Shown here piece by piece: positions 13,001 to 27,100 of a DNA stretch of 64,000 bases. Source of the stretch: Phoronis australis (lineage: Eukaryota > Phoronida > Phoronidae). The translations under genes were made by a program, and so were the position numbers. Location of the stretch: positions 1,028,737-1,092,736 of the forward strand of contig NMRA01000017.1 of assembly GCA_002633005.1 (NCBI GenBank), given 5' to 3'. Numbering within the stretch: the first letter of the stretch is position 1; every line of letters starts with the position of its first letter. The notes beneath the pieces were generated by a model. That model was not told where the DNA came from, ran no database searches, and saw only the letters and a program-made list of their open reading frames with translations.

Positions 13001-16000
13001 GCTAATTTTATATTTCATTTTTTGCAAAAGCCTCTGAGACAGCATGAAAAATTCCATCAGCAGAATTCCACATAAAACTGCAAGCTTTGAATCAGATATG
13101 TCACCAGTCACCACGGAATTTTAATCTTGGAGATATAAGCAAGAATTATTAGCCTTCGTACTTGTGACATGACCAACAGATGGCGTGTTTGAAGACTGGC
13201 CTATAAAACAGGGCCAATGGTCATCAGGGACGGGAAGTTTTGAATATTATGTCGATGTACATGTTCTAAAGTTGTTTGTTGTAAGCAGTTGTGACCAAAA
13301 TACATTGTGCAAAATTCGGACTTTGAAGTTAAACATTCTAAGCAAGACACTTTGTAACGAGGTTTGACTGTATTCCCGAGTCTGGCCAATGACATATTTT
13401 TCAACCATTCACTTTTTTCTGTTGTCTGTGAGTGAATGAATGTTTAGTCAACCTATCCCTGTTTGTGCGCTCACATTTTTTGATTTTTTTGTGCCAATGA
13501 TTCTCTGATTACATACTTTATCGAATTAGACCAGGGGTCTTTCATGAAAAGCGACTATAAGATTTAAAAGTCAGAAATTTGGTCTTATGCTCCTATTTCT
13601 GAAAAAAATAATTAAATCTCACTTGAATTGAGGAAAAATGTAACCTCTCTGAGAATATACACATAAGTCCTAGTTACTGAGATAATATAATTTATTTCTA
13701 GACTGTGATGCCTCATAATTACTTGGATAAAGCTTTTCAGCAATTATAAGGTAGGGCATAAAGCTAAATTTCTGTCTTAAGTTTGACGTCAGTTTTCACA
13801 AAACCCATCCTGTAATCCTATAGCAGCATTGTATTGTGTTATTAACTGTTAATGTTTTGCTCTCTTGGTTTGACCAAATAACATTGTAGTGTATATACAA
13901 GTTTTGCCTTGTGTATTCTCTTGTGTAGGTGAGATACCTGTGGAACATGACTTGACCATTGACCTATCTCATTCCAACTAGTCAGTTTATTGAAATTTGT
14001 TATAATAGTCCCTTGATGTCATATTATCGTGTTCGCTATTCCTTTGTGTGATTGTTGCAACTTAGCCAGCCCTAGTTCCTGGTAAGGTACTTCAGTACCC
14101 TTCCCCAATCACTCCCTTATCCATATTGTAGGCATTTGAATAGCACAAACTGTGAACATGATTACTGTTGTGGCCAGTTTCGGTTTAGGGACAGTGGGAC
14201 TGAGATGACTGTCAGTGGTGGCACTGACTGGATGCTTTACATAATAGGCTGACTTGGTTTGTCTGCATAATATTGCCATTCCCATGTGAACATTGGTGGA
14301 GGTAATTCTGTGTATTTTGAAAGCAATTTTTTAGGATATTTTGCTGTGGGACACAAATTTGCCGGGATTTTGAATTCCACCAATTTTGCTGAATTGATAT
14401 CGGGGAAAATCATTGATTACCTCCATGGTTTGTTGATTCAGTTAACATTCCAACAGTTATCTGTATCATAAAGCCAGTGGTGCTGTTGATGTCACTTTTT
14501 GGTATTCATGAGTCCTTAGGGCAAACAACCATTTGTGGAATTAATTATGTATTTTTGCATAAAATATTTCTGGGATTCCAAATTACATGGGAATGGCATT
14601 AATTTCTCAATTAGAATTTTATCTTGATCCAAATGCGCCTAAAGAATTTGAAGATATTTAAATAGAGTAGCATCGCATGTTACTAACTACACAAACATCC
14701 TGGTCTTTTCTCATGACTAGAATTCTATTCGCACTAGTTTCTTGTCTTAGGCATAACAATTCACTTTTTTCATGTATCGTCAATTTTCTCATACACCAGA
14801 GTTCTTTTTTCATGAACAACTGGTTGTAAGAAAAAACAAAACAAATGTGTTAGAAAGATAATAATTGTTGTGTGTCAGAGTGAGGAAAGAAATATATAGT
14901 AGCTCACGAGAATGGACAGAAATATGTTAGTGAAAATGTGTGCGATGTGTGAGGGACGAAAACTAGTTACCCTGTGTTGAACAGATCTGCTCATATTTGC
15001 CCATGAAATAGCTGACAAAAGACTTTAATTGCATTGCTGGAATGTGGACAATACAAATCTATAAAGGATTCAAAGAGAGCAAAGTTGATACTTCAATTTC
15101 TTTCTGTGATATTTGCAAAGTCTAGAATTTTAATTTTTTTAAGTCAGTTGTGATTGCATGATGTATTCAGACATTCGTTCTATTAATTCATGTTCCATGT
15201 TGTAAAACCTAACTTCTATTTTCCCGTTTGATAATCAACTTGAATTAAGATGCGTGTGTGGCTGAATATTTTGAGGTATCTGCTCTGTCTTGGCGCTCCC
15301 TTTACGTGTGTTTTCTAGCGATGGTTTTCAAAGTCTATCAACATGGTATTCTTTGGTTAAAATGTACTGCGTTGTAACTTTGTTGGCATAAAATTAACCT
15401 TTATGCATGGTTTTTGTTCGGAAAGGAACAGATGTCAGTGAGACTACTAGCAGCGTGTTTGGAAATGGGCGTGGTGCGATCTTCTAGATTTTAGATGATC
15501 CCATTTTGGTCCAGAATGATAAATAAAATTGAGTGTATATCCTGCAAAGGAGTGTGCTAATTGTTGTAAATGGAGTAAAATATGTGTTTTACCATGGCAG
15601 TGCTTCATTCCCAGTATATTTATAAGTTTTCTGTTGTACAAAGACTACCCCAGGTATAGTCTCACCATAAGGGAAACTGCGTAGTAAATACAGTTACTAT
15701 TTTCTCATTTTATTCGTTGAGGATATGTTGTACCAAAACAGTATGTTACCTTCAAGCCTCAAAAGACTGCGTTTTGTAAGCTTCTCAGGATTCACAGCAA
15801 TTTTAAAAGGCATTGAAAATAAAGAAAAGGCGTTCTTGTTAACGCTTTTTGTCCAAAAGTGGTGAGACTTCACTGAGAAGTCACATATTGCCAAAAGCCT
15901 TATTTCTTGTCATATTTTGGTTTGACGCCAAATTGAAATTTACAGAGTGTATGACTCGGAATCAGAATGTGGAACATAACAATTGCTAGACATAGATTGC

Positions 16001-18372
16001 ATGATACTTTAGTAACAATAAGAGATTATTCATTTTGCAAAGATGTTATTTCATTCACTGTGTTCGTAATTCATGCCTTGAGGCTGCTCGGGTGTGGCTG
16101 TATGTTCAGTCTAGGAATTGTTGGAAATTTTTTTGAGTACCATTAATGTCTTTGTTAGTTTACAATACACAGAATGCTTCATTTCAAATAAGACATCAAA
16201 CATTCCAAATGTAGTTTGTAGACTGCTCACTGAGAATTACCCAAGATGCATTTGCTACGACTTTATTTTCATTGTACGACGAATCCCTTTTTGTGTGGTC
16301 ACTGAACCGAAAACAATTGTCACACTCTGTATTATAGTATACATCGAGTATAGGCTTACTACAAGCATACTAGGCTTTTGATGTCGTAAAATGTAATTAT
16401 AAAGATCAACACTGGTATTTAACTTCAAAACATGCAATTTAGCAGATACAAAAACATGAATTTAAAAAAATTACATTTTAGTATGCTTTCGGGAGGAGAG
16501 GGAAGGGAAAAGTATGGTTTGTACGCTTCTGGAAAAGGTGATCAGTAGCGGAATACTATACGGCCCATCTGACCAGAATATGGTAACTTCTATGGAGTAC
16601 GACCACTATAACATGACCACCCAAAATAATTCACTATTTTAAATTGTTATCCTCTTTATAACGTATGACCAAATGAAGACTGGCACTTCAAGCCCTTGCT
16701 ATAAATACAAACAGTAACCAACTTGCGTGCAAAATTTATGACACCTGACAATGTCATTATATCGCGTTGTGGTATATCAGATTTGTTTGCCTTGTCGCAT
16801 AAACATAATAGGTAGGCTAATACCTTTGCTGAGGCAATTCTGAGGTCACCTAATGTCCAAGTGAAGAGTAAAGAGGAGATGCTTTTTATTGAAAATTTTA
16901 TGCATTCAACATGGACATTTTTGTATTACTGCTCATACAAATTGATTCAGTGGTGAAACTGTCTGAACGGACAAGTCAGGGAAAACAGAAAATAAGCGAA
17001 TTGGTTTTAATACAAATTTATTCTGTACAACTTGAAATGTATACTTCTGACTCATTTAATATTACATAAAAATATGTTCAGTAACCATCAAAATTCTCCA
17101 TAAATTCCTAAATGAAAATTACAAACTCCACTTGATTTTTAAAATATCCTACGCTATATACATATCAAAATATGTACAAACAGTGAGAGTTTCTGAAATG
17201 TCCACAGTAAACAGGTGTAACTACAGATCCCAAATCATCAACTTACTTCAATCTTTATAACAGCTCGTGATTATCACAAATTGTGGAATGAAAAGTGAGA
17301 AAAGACAACATAAACTGGAATGTATTTTCAAGATTGAGACGAGAGTCTTGCGCAAAACGTGCCAACATGGTGTACATAAATACACTAACTTTCCCATGTT
17401 AATACAAATGCTTATTTTCATAATCAAATGTGAATACAATGTACACATGGTCTAATCTAAAGCTCTGATAACCCTGGAACATATAAGACACCACACTCGA
17501 CATATTCAATCAGCAGTTTGGATTGAACCCACGAACTTTGACCTTGACTGTTCATATTTCCAATTTTCTTTTACAAATTACAAACATGTAACCACTTAAT
17601 ATTATCAAGATTCATCTCCAAACCTAATTGAAGATTCTTTTGTACAATCCATGGTTCTTTATACAAAATAATACTCTATATACAAAAACAACATGGTAAA
17701 TCAGAGGAAATCTTTATGCTACTAAAATTTGCAAATTTATTCCCAAAACATGTTAGCTTCTGAAACAGACAAACCTTAGCACATGACTCCATCCTGAATT
17801 AACACAAAGCATGGGAATTCTCAAAAAGAGCATTCTTTCCTCATGAATGCAATCATTCTCACCAACTATATTGCCTTTCTCACACATATACAATATATGT
17901 CGAATTATAAACACACTTCCTTTCCAACAAACCATTATAGTTCTTTCATCCTTTTGTCATGACCAATTATTTGTGAGAAAACAAAGCTGCCAGTGAGAAT
18001 GTCTGTGCATTTCATATCAAGACGATATAAATTTGCCTTAAAAAATGAAATGCACAACAAAAGAATCGTACGTTTGCTCACTGAGGAATCGCGTCTGCTG
18101 ATTGAGGAATCACGTCTACTGAGACCAATGTTTTATTGTTACAGTAGGTATCTGTTCATGGAGAAAAATTGAACAATGAACTGTAGGTGGGATGAGGATT
18201 TTGAAGATTTGTGTGCCATTTGTCACGAGATCAATGTTTTGAAAGGCATTAAATATTAATCCAGTACACAGTGCTCAGATAATGTTGCAAGACACTATTT
18301 TTTCCAGAAAGTTATGCTTCAGATTCATTATTCAATAAATCTCCGATCTATTGTGCTAACATCAACCCTAAT
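10008..18372. other. Intergenic region between CNNM and MELTF
   Basis: The left part is the CNNM 3' UTR and flank. A 2.1 kb transposon-like element occupies 10563-12662. From 12.7 to about 17 kb I see no coding exon, RNA gene or strong repeat. The right end is probably the MELTF 3' UTR on the minus strand; possible AATAAA signals (tttatt on the plus strand) are at 18132-18137, 17736-17741 and 17017-17022. Which one is used cannot be told from sequence. Confidence 0.6.
10563..12662. mobile_element. Non-autonomous DNA transposon with terminal inverted repeats
   Basis: The left end starts caggcccgtagccag and the right end, read on the minus strand, starts cagacccgtagccag. Similarity between the ends continues through G-rich stretches for roughly 35-40 bp. 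CAG-initial ends with a GTAGCCAG core resemble hAT-type termini seen in many invertebrates; the superfamily is an inference. No transposase frame is visible, so it is probably non-autonomous. Inside are two arrays of a roughly 17-bp unit (about 11006-11065 and 11771-11824) in inverted orientation. A clear target-site duplication was not found: taaa occurs on both flanks, but not at a clean position. Confidence 0.65.
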
Positions 18373-21300
18373 TTATAGAGGGTAGAACCGCACTAAAAGC
18401 ACAGTCATGACCCCTACCACATATATCTGCACCAGCCTAGTCCACCGTGAGGCACCACTTGTACAGTCGTAGTAGTTCAGGTAGGACACAGTGGACATGA
18501 ACTCCCCACCCAGCCACTTGTCATATCGCTGCCGGTCCTCAGCGATAGGTACAAGGCGTACGGCAGAATCAGAGAACATCAAGTCAGTGTTACCAGTACC
18601 AGAGTCAAACATCTGGAACTCTGAGTTCCTGAAAAAGGAATAAACACGTCAAGAAGACAGAGTATCTTCAATGGAGACTCAAACTAACTCTGATCCAAAC
18701 TAACAGTGATAATGGTAATAACATAGTCATACTATTTAAATAAAGCTAAGCACAATAAGTAATTGTGAACCAATCAAAAATAGTAACCAATGTAGTTCAC
18801 TTCATATGGCACAAACAATACACATTTTTGACTCAAATATTAATTGTAAGTGAAATGTCAGTTATTCTGTACAGTATGGCGTCATGTGACAATAGCAATT
18901 TTCCAATGTAGCTGTCAAATAGTTGGTGTAGAGCATTCAGAATTTTTAGATGGAGATTTAATATAGTGGAATTCTCAAGCATTTTTGTCAAATCAGCACT
19001 GTTAAGCCATCGAATAACCAAATGATCCATACAAAAATTTCATACACAAATTCCATTTCAAAACGTTGGTGAATGAGAGAAATTGCGTTTCGTTCAAGTT
19101 AGCCAACCCCCCCCATCTTACACATCAGAATTTGACAGTTTCAAACTCTCCCAATGGTAAGGAACTGTATGCCGGAAACTGCTATTATTGAACATTGCCA
19201 ATGACATTATGCCTGGAACCAAACTTAGATTTCATGTCAATAACATTTCTCAAGACATTGCGCCATGGAGCACATTATTGTAAGATAAGTAACTCACACG
19301 TCCGAGGCGTAAAACTGCTGTCCGTATTCGATGACACTCCACAGAATATCTCGATCATGCTTTGATTTAAACCCTGCAAGACACATGAGGAAACACTGAG
19401 CAAATTCAACAACATGTTGCATAATTTTGCTGTGTCTATGTCTGATGTCATTCCACAACAATTTACACAGAAAAAAATGATGACAATAAAATGTGCAGTT
19501 TGAAAAAAGAATTGAATTTAGTATTTTACACAACTAGCATTTACAGAAGTTGCAAAATAGCCCGTCTGACTTCCAGATCAGCAAGAACCTGTAAGAAATA
19601 TTTGGTAGTACTTAATAAATTCATAAATTTCATAAGACAATTCAAATGCGAAACACAAGAACATAATAAATATTTCACATCCAAGGGAAACATAAACGTA
19701 TTAGATCATAACATACGACCAGTCACAATACCTTAGACATGCTTCCAATTCATAATGTTTTTATTTTCTACAGGTTTACAAGCTTATAGAGCTTACATTC
19801 ACTTTCTATGAGATGCTTTCCCTACATAAAACGAAGCAGTACGATGACTTTAACTGTTGTCAAGGGTGACCGAAAGCATGAAGTCTGGACACAACTTGCA
19901 AAATGAGGATTTTTTTGTTGAACCTAAAAAGCTTTCCACATGTTTTCCACGAGTGTTTTACCTTTTTTCAATGTAAAATATTGTAACCATTTCCTGATTA
20001 TCCAGGTGTTCATAACGAGAGATCTTTGCAAAAGAACTGTTTTACTGTAACATAACACACTGAAATGTATGTTGACCGTCGCCCACTGACCTGAGGTCAT
20101 GATGGCCCTAGATGGCACTTTAGCCAAGTGGCAATTCTCCCACTCGTGAATACTCGTTCGACGACCATTTCTACACAACAGCTCATAATCGTCAGAACGT
20201 CGATTCCTTGCCCACTCATCTCCGTTGTGACCATCCGTATTGTCAGGTGGCGATGTGTGTCGCATGAATGCAACATCTCCTCCCTCTATAATCACAAATG
20301 TGTTTGAAGCGTTACATACCCTTCCACTTTCCTAGGAAGTGAATCTAACATGAGCACCTTCAGTTTGACAGTTAGGTCCCTTCATAGTGAAGCAAATGCA
20401 GATTACTGATAATAAGGTCCCAAATAAACACTTGTAAGTCATGTGACTATTTTATCAAATAAAATTGCTCCCTGACTGCGCTCTGTTTAAGGATGTTAAA
20501 ACAATTATATTAGGTTACCTGCAAAGACAAGCGATAGGTTCGTGGAGACAGCCCGTCTCTTGAACCAATCAAATGTCTTTTTCCATTTTATCACCATTCA
20601 CCAGGACAATACGCTGAATGTAGTCATAACGAAATAACTATCAACAATATTGCAAATAAGTTTCGAACAGATCAAATTATGATGGTTGTTTATGCTCAAG
20701 TACATCGGCAAAGCAAGATGAATTTTTATGAAATTCAGCATCATTTTGTAAAAACTTGTGTGATTGTGTCACAAACTACACATGGGGCATTGATAATACC
20801 CAGAACTCACATTCACCTCAGAAAACCATGCATCTAAGATCAACACTAGACTGCAAACCTCACTAACTTTTCTGTTACAGAAACTAGAGAGCATCGGCAA
20901 AAGCGTCAACAACTTTGCACCCACAATTATAAGATTGTCGCAAGAAAATGTTTTCAAAGTTGAATTCTGAATAAAATACATTTTCAACAACATTGGACAT
21001 ACTTTCTGCAAGACATCTGAAAGCGCCACTGTCTCCGTAGTACAATTCGTCACTATTGCGCCGACACTTGTCTAGACCACCAGCAGCACAGTTCTCACAC
21101 AAGTTGACAGGATTCCACGAGTTCTTATTGTACCTGGGATCCAGTATACCAGGTATGCAGGAGTATGTGAACAGCTCACCTGAACAGGTAATAACAACAT
21201 GTCAATAAATGGTTCAGGCAGTGCGGTGAGTCACGTTTTACTATCAGTGATTTTTGCTATAACTTACTTAAACAGACACTAAACCCTACTTTGGTTTCAA

Positions 21301-24187
21301 CCAATCCTCCTTCTCCACCCTGCTAATGCCACTGTAGCACCTCACTTGTGAAATAAAAGCAGGTTTCAACTAAAAAACAGTTAAGGTTATGTTACTTTGG
21401 AGCATCACATCTCAAAAATGGCTGAAGCACTATAAATTATGCACAGTTCTCCAAACATCTGTTATTTTGAGATGAGGGGCTGTGAAAATATGACTTTTAT
21501 GATTTACATGAAAAATTCAAGTTACATATTTCAGAAAACTGTAACAGTGTTTCAAGATTTCATCTTAAACGTTTGTATCAAATAAAATTTGACCACACTA
21601 TTGATATTGTTGCTTTACCTTTCTTTTTCCCTAAATTTTACTAACAGGACATGGTCATGTGACCCAGTTAATGGCAGACGGGTAAAAATCAAAAAGCAAT
21701 TCCACAGGCCCTCTAGTGTTAGAAAATAAATAGTTTTGTAGATGTTTGGCTAAATTCGTAGATTTGTCAATAAGAGTCTAAATAACCTAAATCACAAAGT
21801 CACACAATGGTTAATATGGTTCTTGGTAGGTGATTTTTCCCCACAGTTGTATAATTTGTCTAAAGTGTAGGTCATGCTTGCAGGTTTAGCAGACTTTGTA
21901 AGATGGTCTCAAATTTGCTCCAAACTTCTGAGTGTTTATGAGAGTTACATTCCCGTGATTTTGTTTTGGAGACTGAGGTGGATGGAAAAGTTTTTGTTTA
22001 ATATCTGTAATCAGGCCAAAACTGAATTTAGTATTAAGTTAAATTAAAACTGCGGGCACATCCCGGACTCACAACTAGAGTGACTATTGTATTGGAACAC
22101 GTGTATTTCAATGGCGGGTTATGTTTTGAATCCCTAGGTAGTGGTCCGGCATAATATTAAGTGATGTATAATTATAGAACTAAGCTACTTTCGCTGACTA
22201 AATCCTCAAAGGCTGAGCAGTATGAGCTTCAAAACATGCCACAAGCCCAATAGGATGCTTGAAATTTACAATCCCTCAAAGTGAAAATGTCAAACCAAAT
22301 AAAAAGACGGTGACAAGATTATAAACCGTGTGTCAGCTTCCATTTTTGACTGCTGAACTCACCCATAGCCTTGGCTACTTCACACTTCTTGGGTCTGATT
22401 TGTGTGGTTTGCATAAGTATTGTGGTGGGGATGATCCAGCCTGCTGCAAGCCCCACACCTCCATGGCAGGTGTTCTTGCCTAAAAATCACACAGCAATAC
22501 AAGCATGGTATGTGAGAACACACCTGAATAAATGCACTTTATCAGCATGTTCGAGAATACGACGGTGCCATTTGAATTCTCTAGTACTTAACCACAGTGC
22601 TCTTCATGTGAGAGCCATGTATCCCACTCCTACACATGTTCCCTGCTAATCTGGTCACTATTTACATTTAATTGTTAATATCAGGAAATATGACAAGCTA
22701 GATATATATTCCCAGGTGCACACTGTACTGTTTGTTGAATGTATGGCTAAATTAAAAACTGTGTCACACCTCAAAAATTCGATCGGTCACTGAGTACCTT
22801 CTGCTTACACTAGAACACAATAAGCATTCACTCGGACAAAATGACAAGTAATGCCCCGTCATGATGGTTGTGCAGATAATGAATTCATGGTCAGAGTAGT
22901 CTCCCCTGATGACCAAGAATGAAGGGGAATTAACGGGAGAGTTAGTAAAGTAGGCTCAGCCATTCTGTAATTAGAATTTCGGCACCCTAATAATTATCAC
23001 CAGCCATTTTTTGCCACCACGATAAACAAAAAAATCGGTATCTTGTCTGATTACTTCTTCTTGTACTGTACATGCATGAAAGAAGAAACTTTAATTTGAG
23101 ATAAGTTTTATTGTCCAATGTTGCCACCTACCTTTCAAGTTGAATAAAGTCAGTTCAGAGTCCCGTTTCCTGGCCACAGCCACAGCGTAATAGTAATCCT
23201 TACCGTCACCATAGTCTTCAAACCCAATGGGGGTCATGTTATAATACCTAACACAAGACAACATGTTGTAAGCATAAAGGTCAAAGTGTTTGTCCCAATG
23301 AATTACTTTGCTAATATAACTGTATTAACATGAGGTGCCTATTATGTGACCTCAACAGTGTGTTTAAAGGCCAATATTACGACATGCCAATAAGTTTTAA
23401 TAACTTTTACATATATTAACAAGGGCACAAATTGAGGTGTGTCAACAGGACATGTCACATGGCACTATAACTTTCTGAGCCTGAAATGTCAACTCCAGAA
23501 CTTTCACAACCGTGTCAATAAAATTCCACGGAGGTCAACATTACCCAATTTCATGATGATTGCACCAGTAGACTTGTAGCAAGGATATCCATGCCAACAA
23601 CATTCTAGTGATGACTTTAATAAACTTCCCTTGTGAGAGACATACTCACTTTAATTCCTAGTGATTGAAGAAATCTGATTCCCTAAGAGAGCCGATCATT
23701 GTACAGCTTGTAATATTGTCTCATTAGTACCATTTTCTCAAATATAACCAATAATACATTCAAATAATTTTCACTACTTCTAAATTTTGCTAGTAGCAAT
23801 ATTAAATACTCGGAAGAATGGAAACTAGGGTCTCAGAACAGGAGGACATTTTCAATCAATCATTGATAATCCATACATTTAATGTCCACTTCATTAATTT
23901 TAACTCATTTTTCACGACTCATTATAACTCTCAAGCTTACCTTCCTGCAACATAGGTGTCACCAGCATCTAGACTGATAAGATCTGCATCACCATCACTA
24001 ATGTACTTCATACATTGTATGGTGCTTGAGGCCACGATACAGTCGATGTCTGGCTTCAGCTTCCGTGCCAAAAATGCACGCTTCATTTTCTCGCATTTTG
24101 CTGTCTCCTGCTCTGATATCACACACCAACGAGCTTTCTTGATTGGACAGTACTGGATAGTATCAATCTTTTTCTGGTAGTCATCGC
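18373..24187 (-). CDS. MELTF: MELTF exons 9-15: transferrin C-lobe and membrane tail
   Basis: These exons encode residues 383-776. Motifs in order: CPIKKARWCVISEQETAKC (396-414), ISLDAGDTYVAG (453-464), DYYYAVAVARKR (482-493), TCHGGVGLAAGW (507-518), YYGDSGAFRCL (589-599), DDYELLCRNG (633-642) and CHLAKVPSRAIM (653-664). Compared with human serotransferrin, Asp456 and Tyr485 keep their ligand identity. The other positions are changed: Gly510 for Thr, Leu514 for the anion-binding Arg, Asp592 for Tyr and Arg661 for His. The spliced junction from the exon ending at 20091 goes straight to 19373 (MTSG-FKSK), with no exon between. The final exon ends with the hydrophobic tail. Confidence 0.9.
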
Positions 24188-27100
24188 CTGCAGACAACAA
24201 AGCCATAGTCTCAGTTAATACCACATTTGAGACCAAATGCCTTCATGGATAAACTTGTTACGTCGGTAAAACTATTTAAGGAAAGGCAAAAGTCTACCAG
24301 TTTCAAAGGGACTTTCCTTATTACGAAGAGAAATATTTTAAACCTGGGGCATGTTACATAAAATGACTCAAGATTTAAGACCAAAAATTTGCCTTTAGAC
24401 TTACAGTGAAATTAAGCCAGTTTTTTGACAAAGGTGAGCATGCTTTGTCTCTGGTGCTTTGCTAGTTCTCAACGCATAAGCATACAATCTTCATTTTGAC
24501 ACTGTTTGAACATTAGATTGTACAAATAACAAAATTTTTTTTCAACGGTTAACAGTGGGGACAGTTGTAAATTTTGGTCATTTAGACCAAAAAAGTCCAA
24601 TCTTGAGCATACTATGTAGCGATTTTGGTCTTAGTCTTTGTCTTAAGAAATTTCATGAAATGGGGCTGAGACATTTTGGTCTTACGTTAGCCTAATTTCG
24701 GTCAGTCCAAGTTAAGACAAAAAAAGTTTACACAACATATCACTGACAGGCCTTTTCACATGATGATAGAAATTGCTCTTCATTAACAAAAAGATCATAC
24801 AGCAAGCATTAAGACAAGTTTGTAGTATGCGACTCCCTCACCAATATACTCATAGACATTCAGAGCCTCGACTTTCTGCAGGTTGACCGTTTCATCACTG
24901 AACATCAGGTTGTAACCTTTCCATTTAGACGAATCAAAAACCTTGAAGGTACTTGGTGTGGGTGATGATGTCCCATTTCCCTGTGCAGGAGGAGGGGGTA
25001 TGCCACCAAAATCTGTAATGACATGAACTGTCCATGGCCAAAGCAGGAACATTAAGGGACATTTGGAGATGCACATGCATGCTCCTAACTATAATCTATA
25101 GCAGGAACTAAACAGCAATGCTATTTTAACACAATCAATGCTAAACAAAGTGAAGTTGTATTCATTGACAACTTGTAAATGTGAAAACAAAAATCTCTGG
25201 ACCTTTACATATGTGATGTACCTAGTGGACTCACACAGCCTGCATTATGCCGTGTTATCTACACTTATTGGACACGGTTCAGTGATTCGAGGCAAATCAT
25301 TTTCAACAAAATACTCTAATGACATTTTGGAAACTTTCAAGCCAACTCATATTCACATCGTCGCTTATATATTGCATTTTGTAACTTGTTTTGGAAAATA
25401 ATCACTGAGATAAGTAATTAGCCACCAGTTTCCGCTTCAATATCAGTTTTTACTTATTCTTCAAAAATATGAATAAAAGAAAATCTCACTTTTCTTCCAT
25501 AATGTATTGAAAAACTCACTGGCCACTAAGATATGACTGTCAAGGGCCTACCTTTAGCTACTTGTAAGAACAGGTCTCTCATCTGAACTATCTCGTCTTT
25601 AGGACGTGGAGCTGTGACCACCACGTGGCTCTTTACGACACCCCAGTTACATGACTCGTAGGCGCTGACTGCCGTCTTACGACCATCTGTACACAGCAGC
25701 TCGTAGAGCTACAAAATATGTCACAGCTACAGAAAGGATACCACAGAGCAATGCCACGTGGAACATACACTACCGTTAGATGACAAAATCTATTTTAAAG
25801 TAGTGCCTACGTATAATTTGGTCAGTAGGATTATTTTACAAGAACAGTCAAGTTTTAGTTTTTAATCAAGAACAGTATTCATATGCTGTTTTTGAAAATT
25901 GAGCTCTGACAAGCTTAAGGGTGGGAAACTATCTGAAGAGTAATGCTTGAAGACTCAAAATCCTAACCAATCCTTGGCAAACATTAAAGCACGGTGCAAA
26001 ATAAAATAGTATTCAAATCTTTTTAGGCAAAAGACCCAATATCTTGCTTCAAAAGGAAAAGCCAAAACAAATCTAAACTTCATTACTGCATTTTGCCCTG
26101 CTTCGCAACTAAAAAAAAATTGAACTAGGCCATTTACACTCGTAAAATAGGGTCTCATAACATCATAACATCGATTTCCATACCGTGATAGGAATTTACT
26201 TCCCTTACTAACATAAGCATTGAAACCAACTGCGACTCAAGAACATGCTTCAGATTTTATTAGATTTGACAAGCCCTAAAATTGTGAATTTGACAATGGT
26301 ACGTGTACACTTTGCAGGCGACTTGAGTTGCCGGCTCATTCAGCAACAATTCAAGGTTGAATGAGCGTGGTAATGTATTTAAACCACAAAGAGCTTCAGT
26401 TAAGAATTCAACATTGACGACTAAACAGCGGCAAAATGAACCTTGGAAAATTAAGCTCCTGACTTATTAACAGTAATTGTTCAAGTGAATCTGAAATTTA
26501 AAGCAAAGGATGAGACAAGACAAACGTACACCAGAGTTTTTCTTTGGGTCATCCTTGGTCATCATTTCTACTGTGGAGTCCCTGACAAAGGCCACTTGAC
26601 CATACTCTTCTCCCTCGGTCAGACACTTGAATGCGCCGGCAAAACCAGCATACGGGTCACGAGAGGTGCACCACGTCTTGTCACCTGTGGTCGCGCCTGC
26701 GCACAGGTAGCACGCTTTTACCGGATTATCACCTGTAGGAGCAAGACAAGAGATGAAAATTTGATCTACACTATTACAATACGAGTGATAGTCAATGCGA
26801 GGTTCATTTTTGTTCAAGGTTATCTCAAATCTTATTTAGTGACCTTTATTCTAACTCATATATCAAAAAATCAAGGCATGTCAACTAGTAAAAGTATATA
26901 TTTTCTGAAAGAAAACAATCACAGATTATAAAAAAGTTTTGTATTTACGTGCCATTATTATTACTACGTTAACACATTTTTAAGTCAAAATTTCATTTTT
27001 AAGAAAGGTACATTGATTCATAGCAAAATATCCCTTGGTTGATTTTAATGAAACCCTTTTTAAATGAAACCTTGTAAATGCTGTTACGAATATTTCGACT

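Noticed and set aside
19554-19595. Candidate MELTF exon with a good acceptor (cttacag) and an open frame
   Set aside because: None of its phases fits both neighbours. The exon ending at 20091 splices in phase to 19373 and gives MTSG-FKSK, which aligns with the family.
26532-26732. Alternative MELTF exon 6 end using donor gtgtac
   Set aside because: It leaves one extra base and puts the next exon in a frame with an early stop. The overlapping gtacgt donor (exon end 26530) keeps LYELLC.
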